Shown here piece by piece: positions 1 to 8,288 of a stretch of 13,110 nucleotides of DNA. The stretch comes from Acidobacteriota bacterium (GTDB lineage: Bacteria > Acidobacteriota > Terriglobia > Terriglobales > Acidobacteriaceae). Both the position numbers and the translations under genes were made by a program. Below the pieces are notes generated by a model. That model saw only the letters and a list, made by a program, of their open reading frames with translations, ran no database searches and had not been told where the DNA came from. The DNA lies in assembly GCA_021810735.1 (NCBI GenBank), contig JAJZIF010000053.1:1-13110 (forward strand), read 5' to 3'. Position 1 is the first letter of the stretch, and every line of letters begins with the position of its first letter.

Positions 1-2365
1 CGACCACCTTTACCTGGTAAGTTCCAGCACGCGTATAGGCGTGCGTGACGTGCGTGCCTTCCAAAGACACTCCATCACCGAAATCCCATTGATAGCAGAG
101 GATGGGCGCCTTCGAGTCTGCCGGATAGGCGGAAAAAGTCAGCGTCTCTCCGGCTTTCCCTGAAGAAGCATGCTGCGCATGAACCGCGGGTGCCTCTGCC
201 GGGACAGCAGTATCGATGATCTTGAATACTCGAACGGAATGGGCCGGTTGGTTGACCGCAAGGGCAGACGTATCCTGTGAAGAAACCGGCTTCTGATCGA
301 ACACATCCGAGATGCTATAGGTCCCGTTAGCCGGCAGCCCAAGGCTGGAAAGTTGGATGGAATGAGTACGTGTCCTGTCTGTCCAATTGAAGACCGTCAG
401 AATGGTTTGTCTGGGACTTTCCCGGAGCAGGAAAATACTCGGTTGCCCATCCTGCGGCAGATAGGTCATAAGATCGACTGGCGTGGAAGGGCGGCCCAGG
501 CGCGCCATGTTCATCAGATCTTTGTTCTTGACCAACGCGAGCCGCTCCGGTTCGGCTCCCAGGGTTGGCAGGTCGTCGCCGATCTCGTACATCCCTCCTG
601 AAACCGCGGAAAGAGCGATGGAAACCCTGGCTTCATCGGGAGTCAGCGGACGCTGGCCGCCATGCCAGGCCTGGTCATCCACGGTCTGGGTGGATACGCT
701 GAAGGCGTCCGGGTCAGAGACAAAGAAGTTACGATTCATGTAATAGCGTGCGGCGATTCCGGTGGCGGCGTCTTTGCTTGCGCCGAAGGTGTGGCCGGTG
801 TCCTGCGAAATGCGCCCAAAATCCACGTAACCTACCGGATTCAGCATGACACTTCCGTCCTTGTCCAGCAGGACATTGTCGCCGACGGTCTGACGAATGA
901 TTCTTAAGCCTGTCTGCTGTGCTTCCATCGCGGTCGTATTGGGGCGGTAATAATGACCCTCGACCGCGCTGTCATCCATAAAGTCCATTTTGATGTAGCG
1001 GATACCCCATCCATGCACGAGTGTGGAATACGTCTTCCGCAGATACTGCTGGGCTCCGGGGTTGGTGCAATCCAGGACAAATAAACGGTCGTTGTGATCG
1101 GTCACCCAGCCGATATGAATGGGCTTCCCTTTTGCATTGTGGACCAGCCAGTCCGGATGGTTTTGATAGACCCAGGAGCGCTCCGACACTTCAAAAGGCG
1201 CGGTCCAGATTCCCGGAACAAGCCCCAGATTCGTGACCTGGCGCTCCATGCCAGCCAGCCCATGAGGGAACACCCTTGCATCCGGAGTGCTGTATTCTCC
1301 ACGGGCATACTGGTAGCCTTCATCGATGTGGAAGAAGTTATACCCCAGCGATTTGAGGTGCTGCGCTTCCCACTCTGCGTTGGTGAGTGCGGCGCCTTCA
1401 TTCAATCCGAAATAGTAGGCGGTCCAGCTCCACCAGCCTAACGGAGTCGCTGCCGCAACCCTGGCGTGATGCAATTGCCTGATGATAGTTCCGTAAGTCT
1501 CCAATTGCTGGTGGTAGTTCCTGCTCATACTCACCAGCAACCGCTCGGAAGACAATTTCGCGCCAGGAGCAACTGTCAATTCCAGGGGTAGCCGATCGTC
1601 CGCGTCCGCGCGATGAAGCGAACCCCATTCGTCCGTTTCCAACTCGGTAGTTCCGGTGGAGTCCACCTCAAACGCGGAAATCCGCGGGTCCGTCCCCTTG
1701 GGGCTGACATGAACTCTGAGGACAGTAACAAAACGATCGGACGTGAGTGCACCGAAAAACACGCTCTCGTGACTTTGCCGGTTGTAGATGAGTTGGCTGC
1801 CCACGCCACGATGCATTCCGTCCTTTGCATCACTTAGGTCATGGATCGTGATATTCGGCCGGTCTTCGCTGAAACTATCGGAGAGTACGCGGTCCTGCGC
1901 CGCAGGAGCATTGAGGTCCAGGATGGAATTTCCAACTGCCGCAACCGCCCGGATTGACTCCACGCTGACCGGTTTGGCTGTCGAGTTGTGGACCACCACT
2001 TGAATATCCGCGAAGGGTTTATCGGGATAGGCGCGCAAGTGGTAGGTCAAATCGGGCTCGCCATTCAGCCCGGAAAATGCAACTACCCATTCTTTGGCGC
2101 TCTCCAGATCGTCAGAGACGGGAGCGGTTTTCACCACATGCCGCGGATATTGGCTGGATTGTACCCATCGTCCATCCAACTGGACGGCAATCCCGGCATG
2201 CAATGTTGCATGACTGGACCCCGGTGTCCCGATGGTATAGCTGCCGTCGGCAGATTCGACGTTGACCTGTAACGGCTGGCCGCCGCTTTGCGCAGACACG
2301 CTGAGCGCAAGAGAAAGAGCCCCAAGGAGCAAATAGCTGCAAATTCCGGAGTACGTCTTCTTCAT
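1..2365 (-). CDS. secreted alpha-galactosidase-like glycoside hydrolase (GH27/GH36 clan) with PKD domain, partial
   Basis: The frame is open from an ATG at 2365 to the left edge (788 residues visible) and has no stop, so the gene continues outside the window. A GAGGGG ribosome binding site sits 5 bases before the ATG. Residues 1-24 form a signal peptide (KK, hydrophobic core, VSA-Q cleavage), so the enzyme is exported. Residues about 25-300 look like an N-terminal beta-sandwich. The TIM barrel starts at G310-W-W-S-W, followed by D348-E-G-Y. The expected nucleophile is D461 in YIKMDF. The likely acid/base is D522 in R518-I-S-Q-D, the RxxxD pattern of this clan. D551-P-D553 matches the conserved (N/S)DPD segment. 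A PKD domain begins near residue 722 (W760-D-F-G-D-G) and continues off the window. Retaining alpha-galactosidase activity on exported or extracellular galactosides is inferred from these family motifs. The exact family (GH27 or GH36) and substrate are uncertain; a related alpha-glycosidase specificity is possible. Confidence 0.88.
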   Translation of the reverse strand, partial: MKKTYSGICSYLLLGALSLALSVSAQSGGQPLQVNVESADGSYTIGTPGSSHATLHAGIAVQLDGRWVQSSQYPRHVVKTAPVSDDLESAKEWVVAFSGLNGEPDLTYHLRAYPDKPFADIQVVVHNSTAKPVSVESIRAVAAVGNSILDLNAPAAQDRVLSDSFSEDRPNITIHDLSDAKDGMHRGVGSQLIYNRQSHESVFFGALTSDRFVTVLRVHVSPKGTDPRISAFEVDSTGTTELETDEWGSLHRADADDRLPLELTVAPGAKLSSERLLVSMSRNYHQQLETYGTIIRQLHHARVAAATPLGWWSWTAYYFGLNEGAALTNAEWEAQHLKSLGYNFFHIDEGYQYARGEYSTPDARVFPHGLAGMERQVTNLGLVPGIWTAPFEVSERSWVYQNHPDWLVHNAKGKPIHIGWVTDHNDRLFVLDCTNPGAQQYLRKTYSTLVHGWGIRYIKMDFMDDSAVEGHYYRPNTTAMEAQQTGLRIIRQTVGDNVLLDKDGSVMLNPVGYVDFGRISQDTGHTFGASKDAATGIAARYYMNRNFFVSDPDAFSVSTQTVDDQAWHGGQRPLTPDEARVSIALSAVSGGMYEIGDDLPTLGAEPERLALVKNKDLMNMARLGRPSTPVDLMTYLPQDGQPSIFLLRESPRQTILTVFNWTDRTRTHSIQLSSLGLPANGTYSISDVFDQKPVSSQDTSALAVNQPAHSVRVFKIIDTAVPAEAPAVHAQHASSGKAGETLTFSAYPADSKAPILCYQWDFGDGVSLEGTHVTHAYTRAGTYQVKVV

Positions 2366-2449
2366 TTTTCCCCTCGTTGAGCTTCCTGGAAACTCAGGCC
2401 GTTTGCATCTCAGTTGTCGCTAAACTTACTTATGCTTACCTTTCGTAGC

Positions 2450-2478
2450 ATATTGAATCATATTTCTGACATCGTCAA
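2450..2478 (-). promoter_or_regulatory. possible sigma70 promoter of the glycosidase gene
   Basis: On the minus strand TTGACG (2473-2478) is followed after 17 bases by CAATAT (2450-2455). The -35 element is good and the -10 element is poor. An alternative -10, TATGCT (2447-2452), would need a 20-base spacer. A GTAAG-N5-GTAAG direct repeat lies just downstream, around the expected start of transcription. Confidence 0.25.
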
Positions 2479-2501
2479 GCAGAACCTTGACAACGGACTT
2501 C

Positions 2502-2547
2502 GAAGCACACGAAAGCACCTGCTGCCGTCTCATGGAAGCAAACGAAG
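2502..2547. promoter_or_regulatory. operator-like direct repeat between regulator and glycosidase
   Basis: GAAGCACACGAA (2502-2513) and GAAGCAAACGAA (2535-2546) match at 11 of 12 bases and start 33 bases apart, about three helical turns. They lie in the 271-base gap between the DeoR-type regulator and the glycosidase it may control, upstream of the candidate -35. The embedded words ACACGAAA (2507-2514) and AAACGAAG (2540-2547) recur in the same order upstream of the amidohydrolase at 9534-9551. DeoR-family proteins are known to bind short repeated half-sites. Binding here is inference. Confidence 0.4.
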
Positions 2548-2636
2548 AGGGTAAGACAGGCCAGATGTGCGAGGGCAAACCACGATTCAGCAGGCATAAT
2601 CGCTCCTGGGCGGAACCATGGCTCGGTCAGAAGGAG

Positions 2637-3440
2637 CTATACGATGGTGACTTCGATGCCCATATTGGAGAGCGCTTCACTGATGTTTTTGGGGAGATCC
2701 GCGTCCGTGATCACATGATGAATAGCCGAGGGCGCGACGATGCGAGAGAGACTGCGGCGGTTGAACTTAGTCGAGTCACAAACCGCTACCACTTTGGTAG
2801 CCGCATTGACCATCGCGCGGTTCACGCGAGACTCCAGAAGGTTGGGAGTGGTCAAGCCTATCTCCATGTCAAATCCATCCACGCCAAGAAATAAGATGTC
2901 GGCATGGATCTCCGCCAGCATATCTTCGGCAAGCGGCCCAACCAGCGAGAACGAATTCTTCCTTAAGGTACCGCCGGTAAGAAGAACTTCAAAGTTCGTC
3001 CCGGCCAAATCGGCGGCAATGTTGACCGCATTTGTAATCACGGTCAGCTGCGAAAACTTTTTCAAGGCGCCCGCGACTGCAGTCGTGGTGGTCCCTGAAT
3101 CCAGCATCACGCACTGCCCTTCCTGAACCATGCTGGCGGCAGCTTGCCCGATGCGGTCCTTCTCACTGTGGTGACTTTTTTCCTTCTCCTGGATCGGCGG
3201 ATCGAACAACGCGCTCGGCTGTACCGGGAGTGCCCCGCCATGGCTCCTCTGAAGAAGCCCTTTCCTCTGGAGATAATCCAGGTCTTTGCGAATCGTAATT
3301 TGTGAAATCCCCAAGGACTTGGACAATGCGCGGACTCGGACCCTGCCCTCGCTTTGCGCGACGGAGAGGATGTGCTGCCGGCGTTCCTCAATCAGCATTG
3401 GATCGGCTTCTAAATCTATGGACGAACTGTCGCGAGCCAC
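2637..3440 (-). CDS. DeoR-family transcriptional regulator
   Basis: This 267-residue protein has the full DeoR-family plan. Residues 15-75 carry the winged helix-turn-helix (ERRQHIL, then LSKSLGISQITIRKDLDYL at about 39-57, then GLLQRSHGGA). Residues about 90-250 form the DeoRC sugar-phosphate sensing domain of the ISOCOT fold, with D114-SGTTT, TNA at 136-138, GGTLR at 156-160, VDG at 187-189 and CDSTKF at 221-226. The family usually represses sugar catabolic genes and is released by a phosphorylated sugar. The longest frame starts at GTG 3440, with AAGGA 12 bases upstream. An ATG at 3398 (MLIEERR) fits the usual family N-terminus as well and may be the true start. It lies between the glycosidase and an MFS transporter, all on the minus strand, so local control of these genes is likely. 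The effector is unknown. Confidence 0.93.
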   Translation of the reverse strand: MARDSSSIDLEADPMLIEERRQHILSVAQSEGRVRVRALSKSLGISQITIRKDLDYLQRKGLLQRSHGGALPVQPSALFDPPIQEKEKSHHSEKDRIGQAAASMVQEGQCVMLDSGTTTTAVAGALKKFSQLTVITNAVNIAADLAGTNFEVLLTGGTLRKNSFSLVGPLAEDMLAEIHADILFLGVDGFDMEIGLTTPNLLESRVNRAMVNAATKVVAVCDSTKFNRRSLSRIVAPSAIHHVITDADLPKNISEALSNMGIEVTIV

Positions 3441-3502
3441 TCTCAGATATTTTCCTTTCGAAGATGGTTGCCGTGCGCTTGCCCGTTGATTTTAGGCCTT
3501 TG

Positions 3503-3512
3503 TGACAGGTCA
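3503..3512. promoter_or_regulatory. TGAC-N2-GTCA palindrome upstream of the deoR-type gene
   Basis: TGACAGGTCA is an inverted repeat in the 163-base gap upstream of the regulator. On the minus strand it lies just before TAAAAT, a plausible -10 element with only a weak -35. It could be an autoregulatory operator. A palindrome this short can also arise by chance. Confidence 0.25.
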
Positions 3513-3603
3513 GACATATCCGTCGATCATTTCCATGGAGTCAGTTACAGGAACGGCACAACCTGACGCTGGCAATTATAAGTAAAGGCCGCCTCTTTGA
3601 CTA

Positions 3604-4899
3604 TCACACGCCACTCATCGAATTTTCTGGCGCCTGGACTTGCATGGGAGTACGTATCAGCAAAACAATGCAAACCGTTGCAAGAATCGGGAGCAGGCCT
3701 GCGGCGACGAAGGCAGGGCCGTAGGAAAAACGGTCTACGACAAACCCAACGGTAAACGTGAAGCCCGCTCCCGCAAGACTTGCCACAAAGCCGCTGAGTC
3801 CCGTAACCGTGGCCACTACATCCTGCGGAAAAAGATCGGAGGGCAAGGTGAGACCCATGGTCGCCCAACTTGCATATCCCCATAACGCGATACAGATAAG
3901 CAGAAGCGCCCAGTAGACGCTGTGAACATGCGCTGCTGGCATACCGGCGAGAATCGGCAGACAACTGACAACACAGACCCAGGTACGCGCGCGGATCACA
4001 CTCAAGCCGCGCCGGATGCAAAAGCCTGAAATCCATCCACCGGTAAAGTTGCCCAGGTCCGCCGCGACAAAGGGCATCCATGCGAAGATCGCAATTCGCG
4101 CTAACGTAAAGCCTCGTGCGTCGCTCAGATATTGCGGGAGCCAGAAGACGTAAAACCACCAGATCGGGTCCGTCAATGAGCGCCCAAGTACAATTCCCCA
4201 AACGTTTCGGTCCCTCGCCAATCGCCGCCACTTTCCGATTCCATACTTGCCGGTTGTAGCGGGTGCATCCTGACCTGCGCGGATCGTGGCAATTTCTTGC
4301 GCGGTCACACGCGGATGTTTATCGGGCGGATGATAGATCACCAACCATACAGCCAGCCATACGACGCCAAGCAATCCAGAGATGACAAACGACCATCTCC
4401 AGCCCACCGCTATGGCAATCCAGGGTATGAGCAGCGCAGCCAGGGCCCCGCCCACGCTGGAGCCGCTGTCGAAAATTGCCACGGCCAGACTACGCTCCTG
4501 GCGCGGAAACCACTCCGCTACAGCTTTGCTGGCCCCGGGCCAGTTAAACCCTTCTCCGATTCCCAACATGAACCTAAAGAAGGCGAAGGCGAAGACTGAG
4601 CTGCTGAACCCCATCAAGGCATTCATCAGCGACCACCATATCGCCGCAACTGCCAAGCCTATTCTGACTCCGACAGCGTCAAGAAAGATACCTCCCAACA
4701 GCCAAGCGATTGCGTACGCAATCTGAAAAGACCCGAAAATCTTGGCCAGATCTGTATGATTGAAATGAAATTGGGCCGCGATGGTGGGGGACAGGACCGA
4801 GAATGTCTGGCGGCTAATGTAGTTCGTAACGGTTGAAAAAAACAAGGTCCAGGCTATCCACCAGCGAATGGTTCCAGAGCGTCTCTTATCATCCGGCAT
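3604..4899 (-). CDS. MFS transporter, anion:cation symporter (hexuronate-type) group
   Basis: This 431-residue inner-membrane protein has about 12 hydrophobic segments, the usual length for its group. The ATG at 4899 (MPDDKRRSG) is preferred. The frame stays open upstream to a TTG at 4980, but that stretch is Arg-rich with no membrane-protein character. A purine-rich AAAGAAAG lies shortly before the ATG. Group markers are N26-Y-I-S-R-Q in the first helix, D74-x-x-G-x-R after helix 2, and the segment at about 112-132 with GIGEGFNWPGASK then AVAEWFP. That segment is characteristic of the ACS family, which includes hexuronate, glucarate and galactonate carriers. Proton-driven uptake of an acidic sugar is therefore the best guess; the substrate is not determined. 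It lies upstream of the DeoR-type regulator on the same strand and diverges from the APC permease. Confidence 0.88.
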   Translation of the reverse strand: MPDDKRRSGTIRWWIAWTLFFSTVTNYISRQTFSVLSPTIAAQFHFNHTDLAKIFGSFQIAYAIAWLLGGIFLDAVGVRIGLAVAAIWWSLMNALMGFSSSVFAFAFFRFMLGIGEGFNWPGASKAVAEWFPRQERSLAVAIFDSGSSVGGALAALLIPWIAIAVGWRWSFVISGLLGVVWLAVWLVIYHPPDKHPRVTAQEIATIRAGQDAPATTGKYGIGKWRRLARDRNVWGIVLGRSLTDPIWWFYVFWLPQYLSDARGFTLARIAIFAWMPFVAADLGNFTGGWISGFCIRRGLSVIRARTWVCVVSCLPILAGMPAAHVHSVYWALLLICIALWGYASWATMGLTLPSDLFPQDVVATVTGLSGFVASLAGAGFTFTVGFVVDRFSYGPAFVAAGLLPILATVCIVLLIRTPMQVQAPENSMSGV

Positions 4900-4997
4900 C
4901 AAAATTCTTTCTTTCGGCTGTGAAGAGCCCCGTCTCCACCTGGATTTCCGCAGTCGTCGAATAGCGCGGCCGTTTCTCAATCAGGGTCTGGCTTGCC

Positions 4998-5026
4998 AGT
5001 ATAATTCGAGCACAAAGCAAAGTAAA
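4998..5026 (-). promoter_or_regulatory. sigma70-like promoter for the MFS transporter
   Basis: Read on the minus strand, TTTACT (5021-5026) and TATACT (4998-5003) are separated by exactly 17 bases. Transcription would start near 4991, giving a leader of about 90 bases before the ATG at 4899. The -10 matches consensus at 5 of 6 bases and the -35 at 4 of 6. Confidence 0.45.
5000..5005 (+). promoter_or_regulatory. consensus -10 element for the APC permease, overlapping the divergent promoter
   Basis: TATAAT is a perfect -10 hexamer 51 bases upstream of the permease start at 5057. No good -35 is seen at 16-18 bases, so it may need an activator. It shares four base pairs with the minus-strand -10 of the MFS gene, so the two promoters probably compete for polymerase. 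Confidence 0.35.
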
Positions 5027-5056
5027 TGAAATACGACTGTGATTTCGGAGTGTTCC

Positions 5057-6469
5057 ATGTCTCTCGGCAGTGATAGCTCTAGTGTAAGTACGTCCAGTCC
5101 GGCAATGGCTCCAAAGCTGAATCGCACCCTAACTTTATGGAACCTGATCATCATCGGGATGGTGATCATCCAGCCCACTGCTCCGATGGGCATTTATGGT
5201 GTGATCAGCAACAAGGCAGACGGTCACGTCGTCACGACGATCCTGCTTGCGATGGTCGCGATGATTTTTACCGCCATCAGCTATGGCAGAATGGCACGCG
5301 CTTATCCGAGTGCAGGCTCCGCATACACGTACGTTGGCCAGGAAATGCATCCCGCGCTTGGATACATCACCGGCTGGAGCATGGTGATGGATTACATCCT
5401 GAATCCATTGATCTGTACAGCGTTTTGCGCCAAAGCCGCAATGAACGTGCTCCCGGTGCTGCCCTACTATGCATGGATTGTGATCTTCGCTGCCCTATTC
5501 ACGTGGGGAAACCTTCGCGGGGTCAAGACATCGGCTCAGATCAACGAGACCATGTGCGCCGGAATGACGGTCATCGTTCTCATCTTTCTGGGCGCCGTGG
5601 TCCGGTATGTATGGGCGCTTCACCACCATGACGCTTCCTTTTACACGCGGCCATTCTACGACCCGGCGACATTCCGCACCTCGCGCCTTTTTGCCGGCAC
5701 TTCCGTCGCCGTGCTTACCTACATCGGCTTCGATGGAATCTCAACCCTATCGGAGGAGGCGGAGAATCCACGACGCAACATCCTGCTGGCAACAGTGCTT
5801 GTGTGTCTCATTACAGGATTGCTTTCAGGGTTGGAAGTTTATGCGGCGCAACTGGTGTGGGGAGCAAAGCCGTTCCCCAGCAACCAGGTGGAATCGGCAT
5901 TCGCTCTCATTTCGCGCCAGGTAGGGGGCGTGCTTCTATTTCAATTGATCAACTTTACCCTGCTGATCGCGAATGCCGGTTCCGCCATGGGCGCGCAATT
6001 GGCTGCGGGGCGCTTGCTCTACGGCATGGGACGCGGCAATGCATTGCCCAAATCGTTTTTTGGCGCGATCGATCCAAAGACAAGAATTCCAAAGAACAAC
6101 ATTCTTGCTGTTGGCGTATTTGCCTTATTTGGCGCGGGTATTCTCGAATTTTTTGCCGCCCGTCTGGGTGGAGGTGCCTATGAAATTGGCGCTCAGGCGG
6201 TCAACTTTGGGGCCTTCATCGCCTTTATGGGCGTCAATGCAGCAGCCTTCGTGCGTTATTGGCTCCATGCCGAAAAGAGGACCCTTAGCAATCTTTTGGT
6301 GCCGGTTCTAGGCTTTACCATTTGTGGATTCATTTGGCTAAACCTCAGCCACACTGCACTCATCCTGGGAAGCGTCTGGATGGCGGCGGGGATTGCATAT
6401 GGCGCAATCAAGACACGGGGATTCCGTGGGAAGCTGGTGAGTTTCGATATGGGCGCTGAAGAATCCTAG
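5057..6469 (+). CDS. APC-superfamily amino acid/polyamine permease
   Basis: This is a 470-residue protein with about 12 membrane segments and no signal peptide. The ATG at 5057 is chosen because GGAG (5047-5050) lies 6 bases before it; an in-frame ATG at 5039 adds only six residues and lacks such a site. The first helix carries a G-rich break (QPTAPMGIYG, about residues 39-48). YPSAGSAYTYV at 83-93 follows helix 2. YIGFDGISTLSEEAENPRRN at about 222-241 is the helix 6 signature of APC permeases. The overall look is closest to putrescine/amino acid importers of the PuuP type, but the substrate is not readable. It is the only plus-strand gene within a minus-strand sugar cluster and converges on the sugar porter with a 31-base gap. 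Import of an amino acid, amine or amino-sugar derivative alongside sugar use is inference. Confidence 0.88.
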   Translation: MSLGSDSSSVSTSSPAMAPKLNRTLTLWNLIIIGMVIIQPTAPMGIYGVISNKADGHVVTTILLAMVAMIFTAISYGRMARAYPSAGSAYTYVGQEMHPALGYITGWSMVMDYILNPLICTAFCAKAAMNVLPVLPYYAWIVIFAALFTWGNLRGVKTSAQINETMCAGMTVIVLIFLGAVVRYVWALHHHDASFYTRPFYDPATFRTSRLFAGTSVAVLTYIGFDGISTLSEEAENPRRNILLATVLVCLITGLLSGLEVYAAQLVWGAKPFPSNQVESAFALISRQVGGVLLFQLINFTLLIANAGSAMGAQLAAGRLLYGMGRGNALPKSFFGAIDPKTRIPKNNILAVGVFALFGAGILEFFAARLGGGAYEIGAQAVNFGAFIAFMGVNAAAFVRYWLHAEKRTLSNLLVPVLGFTICGFIWLNLSHTALILGSVWMAAGIAYGAIKTRGFRGKLVSFDMGAEES

Positions 6470-6500
6470 ACCATCCACTGATACCACGAATATTGGCCAG

Positions 6501-8288
6501 CTACTTGCCCGCTGCCATGAAATACTCTTCAATCTCTTCCAGCGTTTTACCTTTTGTTTCCGGCAGAAAGAAATAAACCGTGATGAGATAGATCAGGGCG
6601 AATCCAGCAAAAAGAAAAAATATCTTCGAGTACCCGAACTTACTGGCCACGGGCAGAAAAATTGCCGCCAATGTTGTTGAAACTACCTGATTCAGTACCA
6701 GAGCGATGCTCATGCCGTTGGAACGGATACGGGTCGGCATCAATTCCGACAAGGCAAGCCATACGCATACGCCCGGTCCAAGCGCAAAAAACGCGATGAA
6801 TATGTACAGCCCGATTGCCACAAGCCAGCCATGCCTCGTGTCCGGCACCCTTCCGATGGAGGCTTGATCGATCCTAAGGGGAGCATGGCGAGCTGCATCC
6901 ACACTTGCAAAAGGGTTCTTGAACAGCCCCTCAACTTTGCCCGCGGGCACGCAGGTCTCGCGTGTGATTTCGATCGGAGCCGATCCGTGCTCGTCAGACC
7001 GCACATAATTGGTGGCCGCGGAGAATCCACCGTAAGAATAGATAATCGCCAGAGAAGCGTGATCTCCATCGACTCCTCCAGCCGCCTTTTGTCTGCCAGC
7101 CAACAACCGCTTTGCCTCGGCGGGACTGAAGTTCAGGGTGAGAGTTTGATCCGGCTGGACCATTCGCTGGATCGCGGAGCGAACGTCCACCTGCTGCTTT
7201 TCGGCCCTGGAGAAGAGCGTGCCTACGGCGAGAAGCGACACGGCAACACCAGCCGTGCCAAGGATGAACAGGAATTTGCGTCCTTTCCTGTCCACAAGAG
7301 CCATCCCGACGATCGTCATGAGAAAATTGACGACCGTGAAGACGACATAGCCCCAGTGCGCGCGAAGATCGGACAACCCACTTTGCAGAAGAATGCCGGT
7401 GTTGTAGCCAATAATGGAGTTGACGCCGGTGGCCGTATTGCAGAACAGGATGATGCAAGCCAGCAAGAACGGCACGACATATTTTCTCTGGAGTAGCGAG
7501 TCGTTAACCCTGTGGGCCCGCGCGGACTGCTTGGAGTCGGCCAGCAAGATGCGCTCCATCTCCTGCAATGCCAGTTGTGCTTGTTCCTGCGTGCCCGACA
7601 GAAGCAGCGCCCTGAATGCGTGTTCTTTTCTGCCTTTCCGGAAGAGCCAGCGTGGAGATTCCGCGACGAAAAAACTGCCCGCCGCGAAGAGTATCCCAGG
7701 TGGCAGCGAAACCCAGAAGATACGCCGCCATGCCTGATCTTTGAATGCGAAAACAGTTGCCGCATCTCCGATGCGGGATACGGCTTCCACTCGATAGCTG
7801 TAGTAGATGCCAATCAAGGCTGCCGCTACGATACCCAGGGTAAGCAGCCACTGGAAAATTCCTGTTCCTTTTCCACGATTGGAGGCCGGCAGGCATTCTG
7901 CCAGATACAGTGGAACGACTACGCCTATAAAACCGCCGCTTACGCCTTGCAGAAGACGTCCGGAAAAGAGCGGGCCGTAGCCGTGGGAAAGAGCAATGAC
8001 CGGAATGCTGGCAACAAAGGCCACCCCACTTAGAATCATTAGGGGCTTACGTCCTATCCAGTCCGCAAGCAAGCCTGCAAACAACGTGGAAAGGACGCTG
8101 CCTAACAGCACGGCGGCAACGATGATGGAGAGTTGACCCGCCGTCAAGTGCGCCGTAGCTTCCAGGTACGGCAGCGCTCCACCGATGATCCCCAGGTCTA
8201 CCCCATAGAGCAACCCACCGAGACCTGCCACGAGCAGGAGAAAGTGGTTATAGCGCTGGTTTTTGTTGTAGCTCGAAAGAAATGACAT
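6501..8288 (-). CDS. sugar porter family MFS transporter with a large periplasmic insertion
   Basis: This 595-residue inner-membrane carrier has the sugar porter marks: GVDLGIIGGAL in helix 1 (about 29-39), D76-W-I-G-R-K after helix 2, VPLYLAECLPASNRG at 125-139, PESPRWL-type AESPRWLFRKGRKE at 209-222, TGVNSIIGY in helix 7 (287-295), DRKGRK at 333-338 and the C-terminal PETKGKTLEEIEEYF. Sugar porters normally have about 450-500 residues. The excess is mostly a loop at about 361-487 between helices 9 and 10, which should face the periplasm. It probably imports a mono- or disaccharide with protons. The ATG at 8288 has no clear ribosome binding site. The gene follows the amidohydrolase on the same strand with a 77-base gap, so joint transcription is likely. 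Confidence 0.92.
   Translation of the reverse strand: MSFLSSYNKNQRYNHFLLLVAGLGGLLYGVDLGIIGGALPYLEATAHLTAGQLSIIVAAVLLGSVLSTLFAGLLADWIGRKPLMILSGVAFVASIPVIALSHGYGPLFSGRLLQGVSGGFIGVVVPLYLAECLPASNRGKGTGIFQWLLTLGIVAAALIGIYYSYRVEAVSRIGDAATVFAFKDQAWRRIFWVSLPPGILFAAGSFFVAESPRWLFRKGRKEHAFRALLLSGTQEQAQLALQEMERILLADSKQSARAHRVNDSLLQRKYVVPFLLACIILFCNTATGVNSIIGYNTGILLQSGLSDLRAHWGYVVFTVVNFLMTIVGMALVDRKGRKFLFILGTAGVAVSLLAVGTLFSRAEKQQVDVRSAIQRMVQPDQTLTLNFSPAEAKRLLAGRQKAAGGVDGDHASLAIIYSYGGFSAATNYVRSDEHGSAPIEITRETCVPAGKVEGLFKNPFASVDAARHAPLRIDQASIGRVPDTRHGWLVAIGLYIFIAFFALGPGVCVWLALSELMPTRIRSNGMSIALVLNQVVSTTLAAIFLPVASKFGYSKIFFLFAGFALIYLITVYFFLPETKGKTLEEIEEYFMAAGK
6828..7208 (-). other. non-family insertion segment in the sugar porter (periplasmic loop 9-10)
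   Basis: This covers residues about 361-487 of the sugar porter. The segment is hydrophilic, with no membrane helix. It contains a heptad-like stretch (QQVDVRSAIQRM), a short hydrophobic strand (ASLAIIYSYGG) and one cysteine at 446. Position between helices 9 and 10 puts it on the outer face of the inner membrane. I recognise no named domain in it. Confidence 0.6.

Noticed and set aside
2440..2445. CGAAAG words upstream of the glycosidase (2440-2445), the regulator (3455-3460) and the MFS gene (4911-4916) as a shared operator
   Set aside because: A 6-base word is expected several times by chance in this window, and two of the copies also double as ribosome binding sequence.
2487..2894. 135-codon plus-strand ORF
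   Set aside because: Most of it is antisense to the DeoR-type regulator, and it has no ribosome binding site or recognisable domain.
3545..4231. 228-codon minus-strand ORF
   Set aside because: It lies in another frame of the MFS transporter and has Arg/Cys/Ser-rich shadow composition.
6831..7496. 221-codon plus-strand ORF
   Set aside because: It is antisense to the sugar porter, which has clear family motifs across the same stretch.
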